Shown: positions 9,919 to 18,584, numbered from the stretch's first letter. The stretch is DNA of 64,000 nucleotides from Acidobacteriota bacterium (GCA_023410055.1 JAEYQK010000039.1:1-64000); one strand, 5' to 3'. Numbers and translations are program-made. Notes: generated from the sequence alone by a model not told the origin.

Positions 9919-10998
9919 CTATTCCTTTTGCAGGTCTTTCGATTCTTGTTGAAGAGTCCGCTGCATGTTCTCTAGATCATGCCGAAAGTCCTCGCTGCGG
10001 AGCTTCTGCATCATCTGATCGAATTCCTTGTGATGTTCGCTCAGCGACTTTCGCAGATCGGATTGCGCTAGCTGCATCTGCTTTTGGAGTTCCGGCCTTT
10101 GGCGGTCGAGTTCAGCGCGTAAGCCATCCATCTCTTTCCGGAACTCGTCGGAGTTGAACTGGAAGGACGATTCAGGTCCCTTCTCCGGCAGCTTGATAGT
10201 CAGCCCTTGCTCACGTTTGTCGCGGACAACGCCGAGTTGCACATTGCCCTGTTGTCCGTGCATCAGGCGCCGCCAGTCGCTGCTGCAAGTGATAGGTTGA
10301 TTCGCAACTTTCACGATCACGTCGCCGGCCTTGAGACCCGCCGCATCACCCGCGCTCCCACGATCGACCGACCGGACCAACACTCCGCCGCCATTCTTCA
10401 CACCGAAGAAGTCGGCGAGCTGCGGCGAAATGTCCTCAACGAGAACTCCGTTTCGTGAAGAGCGTTGCAACACGACCATATTCGGAACATCGATATCCAG
10501 CGGGGGCATTGGCGGAATCGGTGGCACCATTGCCATCATGTCCGGTCGCTTGCCCAACTCGACATTCAACGTCATCAATTGGCCGCCGCGATTGATTGAC
10601 AGCGGAACGGTCGTTCCCGGCGTTGTGCCACGCAACAAGGCTCGCAACTGTTCAGCATTAGCAACGGGTTTGCCGCTCAAGCCAAGAATAACGTCGTGCT
10701 CTCGCAGTCCGGCTTTCCCGCCTGGAGAATCGCGGTCCACCATCATGACTTCGACTCCGCGAGCTTCGTGCAGCTTCAAAGCGCTCACCCGCTCTGGAGT
10801 CACGTCGCGCGGCTCGACCCCAAGATAGGATCCGCCGACATTGGGCCCATAAACCCGGATGTGCTTCGCCTTTGCTTTAGGCGCAGGCTCTTGCGGAGCC
10901 GCAGGGGGCTCGGGCGGAGCCAGCATGGGCAAAACGTCAGCGTAAGAAACCGTCGCCAACAGCGCGGTGGCAAGAATGTTCAGACTCTTGAACCACAT
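9919..10998 (-). CDS. Exported double-PDZ protein with C-terminal coiled coil
   Basis: About 359 residues. A Sec signal (MWFKSLNILATALLATVSYA) precedes a proline-rich linker. PDZ 1 is near residues 55-145 (GSYLGVEPRDVTPE ... VIDRDSPGGKAGLREHD-like GLREHDVILGLSGKPV). PDZ 2 is near 170-260 (NGVLVEDISPQLADFFGV ... GLKAGDVIVKVANQPI). The tail (residues ~265-359) is a long charged coiled coil (ELDRQRPELQKQMQLAQSDL). No protease domain is present, so it may be an adaptor or sensor. It is third in the operon after the ECF sigma and anti-sigma genes. ATG 10998 has AGAGGTAATCTT upstream; an upstream ATG at 11019 overlaps the anti-sigma stop as TGATG. Confidence 0.85.
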   Translation of the reverse strand: MWFKSLNILATALLATVSYADVLPMLAPPEPPAAPQEPAPKAKAKHIRVYGPNVGGSYLGVEPRDVTPERVSALKLHEARGVEVMMVDRDSPGGKAGLREHDVILGLSGKPVANAEQLRALLRGTTPGTTVPLSINRGGQLMTLNVELGKRPDMMAMVPPIPPMPPLDIDVPNMVVLQRSSRNGVLVEDISPQLADFFGVKNGGGVLVRSVDRGSAGDAAGLKAGDVIVKVANQPITCSSDWRRLMHGQQGNVQLGVVRDKREQGLTIKLPEKGPESSFQFNSDEFRKEMDGLRAELDRQRPELQKQMQLAQSDLRKSLSEHHKEFDQMMQKLRSEDFRHDLENMQRTLQQESKDLQKE

Positions 10999-11018
10999 AA
11001 GATTACCTCTGTCCCTCA

Positions 11019-11957
11019 TCAGTCAATCTGTGGCGTTGAAGCCAGTACTGCATTCGAAAGCTTTCTCACATTCTGGTTATCGTCCTGTGCCGCAAGGTGG
11101 CGCAGCACCTGTCTCACGCTGCCGTCACCGCGTACAGGCTTCAGCAACTCAATCGCTTCGCTACGCACGCGAGCGTTGCTGTCGTTCATCACGGCTTCCA
11201 GCACGGCATTACGCACCCGAACGTCGTCCTTTACCGCCGGCGCCAAGCCTTCCAGCGCCTTTATCCGCACACCCGGATTATTGTCGTAACGGAGTGCGTA
11301 CATCAGCGCCTCGCGGACGTTCTGGTCGTTCGAGCTCTTCAACAGCAGGTCGACCGAATCCATGCGGACGCCGGTATTGTTCTGTGTCTTGGCCGCCGTA
11401 AGCAGCAGTTGCTGAATTTGCGGATCGTTGATCGATCCCTGAGCCGACCTGGGCACCAATACGTCGTACTTGATATCAACGTTGTTGCTGCCGGGCTGCT
11501 GCGTTATGTCGCGAACCCCAACAATGCTTGCTTCGGCTGGGGTTTGCTGTGGGACGCCGGCCAGATTGGTGACAGGTCGATTCGCAGTCGCGATCTTGTA
11601 AGCCGTCCCTGCTCCTGCTCCAAAGCCGACCATCAGCAGCACCGCGGCCAAGGCTGGCGAGAACCTTACCTGCCGCAGCCACGCCGTGGGATCAAACACA
11701 AACCGCCGCCATCCCGTCGCCTGCTGCGTATCTTCCAGCGCTTCCTGCAGCTTCATGCGGCTGGAGGCCAACAGGTTCGGCGTCGGCTCGAGCTGTGGCA
11801 GTGCCGCCATTGCAGCCTTGAACGCCTGTGCCGACTTCACCTCGCCCGCGCATGCCGAGCAGCGTTCAACGTGCTGCTCCAACTCGTAGCGCGCATCGTC
11901 CGCGAGCTCGTCGTAGATGTAAAGCGTGACGGATGATTTCACCCAATCGCAATTCAT
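11019..11957 (-). CDS. Membrane anti-sigma factor with zinc-finger and HEAT-like repeats
   Basis: 312 residues. The N-terminus carries the ZAS/zf-HC2 motif (LEQHVERCSACAGEV, H-x3-C-x2-C) that binds the cognate ECF sigma factor in the cytoplasm. A single hydrophobic segment (ALAAVLLMVGFGAGAGTAYK) crosses the membrane. The C-terminal ~140 residues are HEAT-like helical pairs (NPGVRIKALEGLAPAVKDDV, NARVRSEAIELLKPVRGDGS), an unusual sensor module outside the membrane. GAGGTAGC precedes ATG 11957. It follows the sigma gene with a family B repeat between them and overlaps the longer PDZ start by one base (TGATG). Confidence 0.88.
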   Translation of the reverse strand: MNCDWVKSSVTLYIYDELADDARYELEQHVERCSACAGEVKSAQAFKAAMAALPQLEPTPNLLASSRMKLQEALEDTQQATGWRRFVFDPTAWLRQVRFSPALAAVLLMVGFGAGAGTAYKIATANRPVTNLAGVPQQTPAEASIVGVRDITQQPGSNNVDIKYDVLVPRSAQGSINDPQIQQLLLTAAKTQNNTGVRMDSVDLLLKSSNDQNVREALMYALRYDNNPGVRIKALEGLAPAVKDDVRVRNAVLEAVMNDSNARVRSEAIELLKPVRGDGSVRQVLRHLAAQDDNQNVRKLSNAVLASTPQID

Positions 11958-11975
11958 ACTCGCTACCTCATCCAA

Positions 11976-12010
11976 CCCCACTCAAGCAAAACCGGCTTGA
12001 GTGGGCCACC
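11976..12010. repeat. Dispersed palindrome, family B, inside an operon
   Basis: The core CCACTCAAGCAAAACCGGCT is followed by TGAGTGGGCC; its stem is better paired than in the copies at 2232 and 3202. It lies between the ECF sigma gene stop and the anti-sigma start and so is part of the transcript; it could affect the sigma : anti-sigma protein ratio. Confidence 0.8.
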
Positions 12011-12027
12011 ATCTTTCGGCTCCACCA

Positions 12028-12747
12028 CTACCTCATCGTTGCCAATTCTGCCCGCAACTTCTGCGTCGCACGAAACAGCGTGTTCTTTGCTGTTTCTTCC
12101 GTCGTATTCAATATCTCGCCCACGGTCCTCAGCTTCATGCCGTGATAGTGCTTCAACTCAAATACCATGCGCTCACGCGGAGTCAGCTTCTGCAGCGCCT
12201 TCGCGATATACGAGCCCAATTCCCGCCGCATCAAGTCACGCTCCGGATCGGCCGCCGCTCGTCCATCCGCAACTTGATCCAGAAGGCTACGCTCTGTTCC
12301 GTCATCAGCGACGACTACCGGCGAATCTTCTTTCCGTACCTGCCGCTTGCGCAAATGGTCCAGGCACAAGTTGCTGACGATGCGATAGACCCACGTGTAA
12401 AACGAGCATTCAAACCTGAAACTGCCCAGGTTCCGGTACGCTTTCAGGAACGCCTCTTGATATATGTCCTGTGCGTCCTGCTCCGAACCGGTCATGTGCA
12501 GCGCAAGGCGCAACACTGCCCGGTCGTACTGGCGAACCAGTTCCTCGAACGCAGCGCGATTCCCGTTCTGCGCCTCACGGATCAGGACCGTGTCATCTAC
12601 GCGAGTGGATGTTTGCCCGGCCATGCGCCCCCGAATGGTTGGGTTTCCTGCTTCGCTGTCCCGTTCCGTTGCTTGCGGCTTTACCAGTACGAGCTTGCGG
12701 CCCGGACTGTCGGGAACCACGCCTGAAAGATTCACAGCTTCCGGCAT
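12028..12747 (-). CDS. ECF-type RNA polymerase sigma factor
   Basis: 239 residues. Region 2 (AAFEELVRQYDRAVLRLALH ... AQDIYQEAFLKAYRNL ... FYTWVYRIVSNLCLDHLRKR) and region 4 (LQKLTPRERMVFELKHYHGM ... TVGEILNTTEETAKNTLFRA) are both complete. A 45-residue N-terminal extension precedes region 2. ECF factors recruit RNA polymerase to stress promoters and are held by the neighbouring anti-sigma factor (downstream, same strand). AGGAAG precedes ATG 12747. Presumably the operon autoregulates, as is common for such pairs; no promoter was firmly identified. Confidence 0.93.
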   Translation of the reverse strand: MPEAVNLSGVVPDSPGRKLVLVKPQATERDSEAGNPTIRGRMAGQTSTRVDDTVLIREAQNGNRAAFEELVRQYDRAVLRLALHMTGSEQDAQDIYQEAFLKAYRNLGSFRFECSFYTWVYRIVSNLCLDHLRKRQVRKEDSPVVVADDGTERSLLDQVADGRAAADPERDLMRRELGSYIAKALQKLTPRERMVFELKHYHGMKLRTVGEILNTTEETAKNTLFRATQKLRAELATMR

Positions 12748-12923
12748 GGTCTGCTTCCTGCCCCGTCGGTTGCATTCGGTGGAGCACTCTCCACGACCGC
12801 CGCCGACTGATTCCTTACAACCACTTGGACGAACAGGAACAGAAACGGTAAGCAGGGGAATTATATCGCCAGCATAAGCACCTGGGCAGCTCAGGCCAGC
12901 AGAGAACAGGAGACTGTTGGGAT

Positions 12924-12950
12924 GTGTAGGGACGGGGCTGCGCCCCGTCC
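12924..12950. repeat. Dispersed palindrome, family D (TAGGGACGGGGC...GCCCCGTCC)
   Basis: GGACGGGGCTGCGCCCCGTCC is a strong GC hairpin just after the permease gene stop on the minus strand. A second copy is inside der at 21273-21298. It could act as a transcription barrier but has no T-tract. Confidence 0.75.
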
Positions 12951-12956
12951 ATCAAC

Positions 12957-14525
12957 CTACTTCTTCGCGAACTCGCTATGGTGGCGGCTGTACAGGAAAT
13001 AGATCAGCAACCCCGCTGCCAGCCAGACGAAGAACCGTATCCAGGTGATCACTGTTAGCCCCGTCATCAACCCGCCACAGAGAATCACGCTGATGATCGG
13101 GAACACCGGAACGAACGGTACCTTGAACGCTCGCGGACGGTCCGGGTCCTTCTTGCGCAGGAACAGCACCCCGAGTGAAACCAATACAAATGCGAATAGC
13201 GTCCCTATGTTGGAAAGATCGGCGGCATCCCCGATATCAACCAGCCCAGCCGGAAGTCCAACGAAAAGTCCCGCAACCCAAGTCGACCAGTGCGGCGTCT
13301 TGAACTTGCTGTGCAGGGTCGAAAAGAACTTCGGCAACATGCCGTCGCGTGACATCGCAAACCAGATACGCGTCTGTCCATACTGGAAAACCAGCAACGA
13401 CGACACCATGCCGGTCAAAGCGCCAATAATGATGATGTCACGAAAGATGGGTCGAGCACCGAGCTGCTGCAGGGCGTAAGCCACCGGCGCTTCCGACGCA
13501 GGCCCACCAAGGAACGTCGTGTACTTCATCATTCCGAGCAGCACCAGGGCCACGCCGACATAGAGAATCGTGCAGACGATGAGCGATGCGATGATGCCGA
13601 ACGGAATATCTTTCTGAGGGTTGTTCGCCTCCTCAGCCGCGGTAGACACCGAATCGAAACCGATATACGTAAAGAAGATAATCGCGCCGCCGGTGATGAT
13701 TCCGCTAAAGCCCGACGGAGCGAACGGGCTCCAATTGGCCGGGCGAACCAGCATGCCGCCAACGATCAAGAAAATCACGATAGCCGCGATCTTCACGACG
13801 ACCATGATGTTGTTGGTTTCGGCTGACTCGCGCACACCCCGCAACAGGAGGATCGTCAGCAGGGCAACGACGAGGAATGCCGGCACGTTGAAGTAATTGC
13901 CGGTCCAGTGACCCGAGGCCCAGACGGGCGATGACCAACGGTCAGGTAACATGACTCCGAAAGCGGCCAGCTGCGCCTTGCTGTATCCGGCGAAGCTCAC
14001 CGCCACAGCCACGTTACTGACAGCGTACTCGAGAATGAGGTCCCAGCCGATGATCCAGGCAAAAATCTCGCCCAGCGTCGCGTAAGAATAGGTGTACGCA
14101 CTGCCCGCGATCGGAATCATCGAGGCAAGTTCCGCGTAGCACAATCCGGCAAAACTGCATGCTACAGCCACAAGGATGAACGAGATCGCAATTGCCGGTC
14201 CGGCGGGCGGGCGTCCGTGCATCAGGACACCGGACAGACTGCCGTGGTGGATCAGGTTTGCGAACAGGTCCATCACCTGCGCGTGCAGGATTGACGGAAC
14301 GGTGAAGTTCTCGCCAGCGGATGCCGTTCCGGTCAGGACAAAAATGCCCGATCCGATAATGGCACCAATTCCGAGGGCCGTAAGGCTCCACGGTCCAAGG
14401 CTCTTCTTCAGCCGATGCTCGGGGGCCTCGGAATCAGAAATGAGCTTGTCGATGGACTTGCGCGCGAAAAGCTGGCTGCCGCTGCGAGCGGGAGCATTCT
14501 GCTGCGTAGCTGAGGTGTCTGCCAA
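12957..14525 (-). CDS. APC-superfamily amino acid permease
   Basis: 522 residues with about 12-14 membrane segments. The first is LTALGIGAIIGSGIFVLTGT, whose GxGIG...GSGIF motif is typical of APC cationic/neutral amino acid transporters (CAT/YfnA type). GFDSVSTAAEEANNPQKDIP in TM6-7 is also diagnostic. It acts as an inner-membrane amino acid symporter or exchanger; the substrate is not fixed by sequence. An inserted loop near residues 75-110 is somewhat longer than usual. The start is TTG 14525 with AGGGCG upstream. The upstream stretch 14526-14683 carries a family E repeat. Confidence 0.9.
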   Translation of the reverse strand: MADTSATQQNAPARSGSQLFARKSIDKLISDSEAPEHRLKKSLGPWSLTALGIGAIIGSGIFVLTGTASAGENFTVPSILHAQVMDLFANLIHHGSLSGVLMHGRPPAGPAIAISFILVAVACSFAGLCYAELASMIPIAGSAYTYSYATLGEIFAWIIGWDLILEYAVSNVAVAVSFAGYSKAQLAAFGVMLPDRWSSPVWASGHWTGNYFNVPAFLVVALLTILLLRGVRESAETNNIMVVVKIAAIVIFLIVGGMLVRPANWSPFAPSGFSGIITGGAIIFFTYIGFDSVSTAAEEANNPQKDIPFGIIASLIVCTILYVGVALVLLGMMKYTTFLGGPASEAPVAYALQQLGARPIFRDIIIIGALTGMVSSLLVFQYGQTRIWFAMSRDGMLPKFFSTLHSKFKTPHWSTWVAGLFVGLPAGLVDIGDAADLSNIGTLFAFVLVSLGVLFLRKKDPDRPRAFKVPFVPVFPIISVILCGGLMTGLTVITWIRFFVWLAAGLLIYFLYSRHHSEFAKK

Positions 14526-14558
14526 TGAAGCGCCCTGAAGGAACCTGTCCTAAAGATT

Positions 14559-14588
14559 TGTCATTCCGAGCGCAGCGAGGAATCCCTA
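14559..14588. repeat. Dispersed repeat, family E (TCATTCCGAGCGCAGCGAGG)
   Basis: This half element reads TTGTCATTCCGAGCGCAGCG then AGGAATCCCTA. The same sequence occurs at 62382-62412 with a reversed partner at 62440-62485. Confidence 0.75.
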
Positions 14589-14683
14589 TCACCGCCACGG
14601 ATTGTGGCGCTGACTCCGGGTGTTCGCGCCCAGAAAACGAGCTGTGGCGGAGCCGCCAAGCTCCGCCACTATTTCTTCGTCGA

Positions 14684-14836
14684 TTACCGCTTCGACTGGC
14701 CGCGTACCATCTTCTTGACCTTCTTCTTCGCAGAGCCGCGAGCGACGGTGCGCTTCGCCTTCGGAGCCGCCTTCTTGCGGGCTGTACGCTTTGCTGCTTT
14801 ACGTTCTGTCTTGTCGAGTGCCTTGGTGTTTGCCAT
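14684..14836 (-). CDS. Small Lys/Ala/Arg-rich histone-like protein
   Basis: 50 residues beginning MANTKALDKTERKAAKRTAR, with KKAAPKAKRTVARGSAKKKV following. More than 40% of residues are Lys, Arg or Ala, as in bacterial H1-like or AlgP-type nucleoid proteins; nucleic-acid binding is an inference from composition. AAGGACGG lies at correct spacing before ATG 14836 and the frame closes with TAA 14686-14684. Monocistronic, between the permease and uvrD. Confidence 0.65.
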   Translation of the reverse strand: MANTKALDKTERKAAKRTARKKAAPKAKRTVARGSAKKKVKKMVRGQSKR

Positions 14837-14891
14837 GTCCGTCCTTTATATATGTCGATTTTCTGGGCGAATTGCGCCCGTGCGCGACTGG

Positions 14892-14997
14892 GTCTCAGGC
14901 TTTAGGTGTTAGGTCTTGGGTAAATCAAATCCCTGTTATTCGCTGGTCGCAGCGGCCTGACTGCTAACGACCTAATACCTGACCACCTAACTGCCTC
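14892..14997. repeat. Imperfect inverted repeat of TTAGGT/ACCTAA words
   Basis: TTTAGGTGTTAGGTCTTGGG on one side is mirrored by CCTAATACCTGACCACCTAA on the other, about 50 bases apart. It fills the gap between the small basic gene and the uvrD stop. Confidence 0.45.
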
Positions 14998-15001
14998 TTG
15001 T

Positions 15002-17767
15002 TCACGCCCGTTCCAGCTGCGCGTACTTCTCCACCAGCTTTTTCAAGCCGAATCTAGGAAATTGTACAGTAATCTTGGCCGAATCTCCTTCACCTTCTCG
15101 CTGATAAACCGTGCCCTCGCCATATTTCGGGTGTCGCACGCGCTGGCCCGGCTTGAATCCGGTGCTTCCAGTCGGTTCGGGAACAGCGTTTTTGACGATG
15201 TCTTTGGCGGAAAACTTCTTTCCGCGCGACGCGAAGAACTCGGCGATATTGTCGATCGAGTTGTAGCTCTTGCCTGAATACGCGGGCGCTTTGGGCTTGG
15301 ACGCCGATGCTCCGCGTCGCCAGCTTTCGCTCTGGTCTTCGTTCTCGTAATCGTAATGCCGCGACCCGAAATCGTAGGCTTCGGCCTTCGGATACGGAAT
15401 CGCGCGCGACGGCCGAGGCGAGCCGATGTCCTCCACCAACTGCTCGGGCATTTCTTCCAGGAAGCGGGAGGCGATCGACGCCTCGGGCGCATCCGTCCCC
15501 CAGCGACGACGATAGCGCGCGCGGGTGACGATGAGCGTGTTCATCGCTCGCGTCATGCCGACGTAGCAAAGTCGCCGCTCTTCTTCGAGCTGATCAGGAT
15601 CGTTGAACGTCCGCGAGTGCGGAAAGAGCCCCTCTTCCAAGCCGACAAGGAAGACGAGCGGGAATTCTAGTCCCTTGGCAGCATGCAGAGTCATTAGCGT
15701 GATCTGCGCCTTTTCATCGTACTGATCGGCATCGGAGACGAGAGCTGCGTGATCGAGGAACTCGCCCAGCGTCTCGCCGCGGTCCTTCGAGTCCATCGCG
15801 GCGTTGACCAGTTCGTGGATGTTCTCGATTCGCGCCTGGGATTCGGGCGTGTCCTCCGTTTCCAGCATCTTCACATAGCGCGTGCGATCAATGATGAACT
15901 TCAGCAGCTCGGCAACCGAAACCGTAGCGCCGGACTCCAGTCCGGCAGTCTCACCCGCGTCGGGCGATTGTGTGATCTGGTGATCGGGTGATTGATCACT
16001 TGATGATTTGTTGATTTGTTGGTCGGATGATCTGGATGCAAGGCTCGCTTGTCCGTTTATCCGTTCATCCGTTCGTCCGTTCATCCGTTTGTTTGCCGTC
16101 TCGGCTCCGAACGAAAATGAGATATCCGACAGATCGACGTCGTCGTCGGTCGCCGGACTGGAGTCCGGCGCTACGTCGTTGCTGAACTCGAAAGATGTGT
16201 CTTCGTTCGCCCCAAACTCAAACGCGATATTTTCATCCGGCACTTCGATTGCCGCCGGTTTCGGCGAAATGTCTTCGGCGTAGGCGGCCATGTCCGCTGT
16301 CTCGGCCATCTGGTCTTCGAACTTGCCGAGCATCATTGCGCGGGCGTCACAGATGATTTCGCGGAAGGCTTTCAATCCATTCAGCGCGCGCATAGGAAGC
16401 AGCTTGCGTTCGATCGCCTCGCCGATGGCGTTCCACAACGACATGCCGGTCTCAAGCGCCAGCCGCTCGACGGTCTCCATCGTCTGCTTGCCGAGTCCTC
16501 GCGCGGGCGTGTTGACGACGCGCTGGAGGGCAATCGAGTCGTCCGGATTGTGGACGACCTTCAGGTATGAAACCATGTCCTTGATCTCGGCGCGCTCGTA
16601 GAACGAAAAGCCGCCGACGACGTGGTACTTCAGCCCATAACGGCGCAGCGCTTCCTCAAACAATCGCGACGTCGAGTTGATGCGGTAGAGAATGGCAACT
16701 TTTGCGTTCTCGCCTTCACTCGCGCACTGCTGCACGTACTTGTTGATGTAATCGGCGATGAACAGAGCCTCGTTCTCGCCGTCGGGCGCTTCGTAAAACC
16801 CAATCAGCGAGCCGCCCCCACGCTCACTCCACAGGTTCTTGCCCTTGCGCTTGATGTTGTTGGCGACGACGGCGCTGGCGGCCTGAAGAATGTTCTGCGT
16901 AGAGCGGTAGTTCTGTTCCAGCCGAACGATTTTCGCGTTCGGAAAGTCGTGTTCGAACTCAAGAATGTTGCGGATATCCGCACCGCGCCATGAATAGATC
17001 GACTGGTCTTCGTCACCGACGGCGCAGACGTTCTTCGTGTCGCCGGCCAGCATGCGCATGATCTCGTACTGCGGCCGGTTCGTGTCCTGGTACTCGTCGA
17101 CCAGTATGTAATGGAACTTGCGGTTGTAGTACTCGCGGACCTCGGGCACCGACTTCAGCAGGCGCACCGTCTCCAGCAGCAGGTCGTCGAAGTCCATCGC
17201 GTTCGACTTCGCCAGCTCCTGCTTGTAGATCTGGTAGATGTGCGCGACCTTCTCCGTCTGCGGATCGCCGGAGTTCAGGTACATGTCCTGCGGATCCATC
17301 ATGTGATTCTTGGCCCACGAGATCCGCGACAAGATCGCCGAAGGCTTCGTCTGCTTGTGATCGATCCCGAGACGGCGCATGGCGCCCTTCACCACAGCCG
17401 CTTGATCCGTCTCGTCGTAAATGACGAAGTCTTTCCGCAGCCCCTTGCCGTTGATCTGTAGCTTTTCGACGTCCCGCCGCAGCACGCGCACGCAGAACGA
17501 GTGGAACGTGCTGATCATGGGCTTGCCGAACACTCGTCCGCCGACCATCTTGTCCACGCGCTCAGCCATCTCGGCGGCCGCCTTGTTGGTGAACGTCATT
17601 GCGAGAATAGACTGCGGCGGCGCACCCTTGTCCTCGATGAGGTGGGCGATGCGATAAGTAATCACGCGCGTTTTGCCGGAGCCTGCACCGGCGAGGATCA
17701 GCACCGCGCCTTCGGTCGTCTCAACGGCTTCGCGCTGTTGGGGATTCAGTTGGTCAAGAAAAGACAT
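15002..17767 (-). CDS. uvrD: UvrD/PcrA/Rep-type SF1 DNA helicase with repeat-derived insert
   Basis: 921 residues, longer than the usual 720-780. Walker A AGAGSGKTRV near residue 27, motif II VDEYQDTN, motif III GDEDQSIYSWRGA, motif IV-VI regions (LMTLHAAKGLEFPLVFLVGL, RLCYVGMTRA) are intact, and the C-terminal tudor-like GQRVRHPKYGEGTV is present. It unwinds DNA 3' to 5' in excision and mismatch repair. Between about residues 480 and 620 an extra region contains two copies of palindrome family A (15925-15949 and 16151-16174, read as AGLESGAT and PDSSPATD) and a low-complexity tract (NKRMNGRTDERINGQ). The frame is unbroken through all of it. Repeat F occupies the space just upstream of the ATG. 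Confidence 0.95.
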   Translation of the reverse strand: MSFLDQLNPQQREAVETTEGAVLILAGAGSGKTRVITYRIAHLIEDKGAPPQSILAMTFTNKAAAEMAERVDKMVGGRVFGKPMISTFHSFCVRVLRRDVEKLQINGKGLRKDFVIYDETDQAAVVKGAMRRLGIDHKQTKPSAILSRISWAKNHMMDPQDMYLNSGDPQTEKVAHIYQIYKQELAKSNAMDFDDLLLETVRLLKSVPEVREYYNRKFHYILVDEYQDTNRPQYEIMRMLAGDTKNVCAVGDEDQSIYSWRGADIRNILEFEHDFPNAKIVRLEQNYRSTQNILQAASAVVANNIKRKGKNLWSERGGGSLIGFYEAPDGENEALFIADYINKYVQQCASEGENAKVAILYRINSTSRLFEEALRRYGLKYHVVGGFSFYERAEIKDMVSYLKVVHNPDDSIALQRVVNTPARGLGKQTMETVERLALETGMSLWNAIGEAIERKLLPMRALNGLKAFREIICDARAMMLGKFEDQMAETADMAAYAEDISPKPAAIEVPDENIAFEFGANEDTSFEFSNDVAPDSSPATDDDVDLSDISFSFGAETANKRMNGRTDERINGQASLASRSSDQQINKSSSDQSPDHQITQSPDAGETAGLESGATVSVAELLKFIIDRTRYVKMLETEDTPESQARIENIHELVNAAMDSKDRGETLGEFLDHAALVSDADQYDEKAQITLMTLHAAKGLEFPLVFLVGLEEGLFPHSRTFNDPDQLEEERRLCYVGMTRAMNTLIVTRARYRRRWGTDAPEASIASRFLEEMPEQLVEDIGSPRPSRAIPYPKAEAYDFGSRHYDYENEDQSESWRRGASASKPKAPAYSGKSYNSIDNIAEFFASRGKKFSAKDIVKNAVPEPTGSTGFKPGQRVRHPKYGEGTVYQREGEGDSAKITVQFPRFGLKKLVEKYAQLERA
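15925..15949. repeat. Dispersed palindrome, family A, in frame inside uvrD
   Basis: GTAGCGCCGGACTCCAGTCC then GGC. The stem is GCCGGACT/AGTCCGGC, one of three copies in the window. On the coding strand it is translated within AGLESGAT. Confidence 0.85.
16151..16174. repeat. Dispersed palindrome, family A, in frame inside uvrD
   Basis: This second copy in uvrD reads GCCGGACTGGAGTCCGGCGC then TAC on the plus strand, opposite in orientation to the copy at 15925, and is translated within APDSSPATD. Between the two copies lies a low-complexity tract of TCCGTTCATCCGT words at about 16040-16095. Confidence 0.85.
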
Positions 17768-17780
17768 GAAATCAGTTATC

Positions 17781-17806
17781 AGTACCTAGTACTCAGTACT
17801 CAGTTG
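17781..17806. repeat. Dispersed repeat, family F (CAGTACCTAGTACTCAGTAC)
   Basis: CAGTACCTAGTACTCAGTAC then TCAGTT, built from CAGTAC/GTACTC words that can self-pair. It is repeated almost exactly at 60997-61023. It sits in the 40-base gap immediately upstream of uvrD. Confidence 0.75.
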
Positions 17807-18064
17807 TCAGCAGCAGTGGTGAGCCTGTCGATGCGAGTCCCATTTCTTCTGATTGTGAGTCATTCGCCTTTCGGCCTTATCGAGAGCCTCTTTCGCCGCC
17901 CTATACTCTTCGCTGTTCTTGCCCTCGATCACTCGAAGCGCATCACGAGATTCCAGATACACGGCAAAGCACTCAGCTCTCTCGTTTCGCAAGCGAGTCA
18001 TCTCCTCGCATTCTTCGAATGCGGGTTTCTTGGACGTTCTCCGGACTTGCGGCTTCTGACCCAT
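17807..18064 (-). CDS. Small charged protein of unknown function
   Basis: 85 residues, MGQKPQVRRTSKKPAFEECE onward, ending HHCC. It is almost entirely helical and charged (EEYRAAKEALDKAERRMTHN). No family recognised. The ATG at 18064 overlaps the DUF971 gene stop by one base (TAATG), so it is translationally coupled to that gene and downstream in the same transcript. Confidence 0.6.
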   Translation of the reverse strand: MGQKPQVRRTSKKPAFEECEEMTRLRNERAECFAVYLESRDALRVIEGKNSEEYRAAKEALDKAERRMTHNQKKWDSHRQAHHCC

Positions 18065-18495
18065 TATTGATTGAACCCGTCCAGCACCGTCTTCCTCAGA
18101 GCCGCGCACTCCCGACACGGACACCACTCGCGCAGGAACTCCCAGCTGTAAATTCCGGCTTCGTGTCCATCGTTCCAGTCGAAGCGAATCGCGTACTTTC
18201 CCACGCCGGCGGTCTGATCGGGCTTAACGGCTGGCTTGAACATCGGCAGCGAGTTCGGCGCTTGTTTTTCCGGCTCGCCCGGCTGCCGTCCCTGCTTGCC
18301 TCGTGCCTCGTCGCACAACGCACATGGACACGCGTCACGCAGATACTGGAACGTGTAGTGGCTCTTGTGGCCGTCCTTCCACTCGATATCCATGCCATTG
18401 CCGGTCGAAACGTTTACTTTCACCGACTTAGGCGTCACGGCCGCAGACGGCACCGACTGCAACGGCGTCTGTTGCCGATTGAAACTGTCATCCAT
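18064..18495 (-). CDS. DUF971 (gamma-butyrobetaine-hydroxylase-like N-terminal) protein
   Basis: 143 residues. The core is the DUF971 pattern: IEWKDGHKSHYTFQYLRDAC, P-C-x-x-C-DEARG, and later IRFDWNDGHEAGIYSWEFLR with EWCPCREC. The two CPC-type cysteine pairs resemble the zinc site of the GBBH N-terminal domain. In bacteria such proteins are often linked to Fe-S cluster handling; here this is only an inference. ATG 18495 is chosen since the domain begins soon after and residues upstream look non-coding. It overlaps the following 85-residue gene. Confidence 0.82.
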   Translation of the reverse strand: MDDSFNRQQTPLQSVPSAAVTPKSVKVNVSTGNGMDIEWKDGHKSHYTFQYLRDACPCALCDEARGKQGRQPGEPEKQAPNSLPMFKPAVKPDQTAGVGKYAIRFDWNDGHEAGIYSWEFLREWCPCRECAALRKTVLDGFNQ

Positions 18496-18584
18496 GTAAC
18501 CAGTATAAATGCAGCGCGGAAGGGCCTTGATGAAGTAAGTCGTGGTCCCACACAAGCTGGTGTTGCCTGAGTGGGAAGCACGAA

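Noticed and set aside
11097..11936. 279-codon plus-strand frame
   Set aside because: Antisense to the anti-sigma gene, with no recognisable domain.
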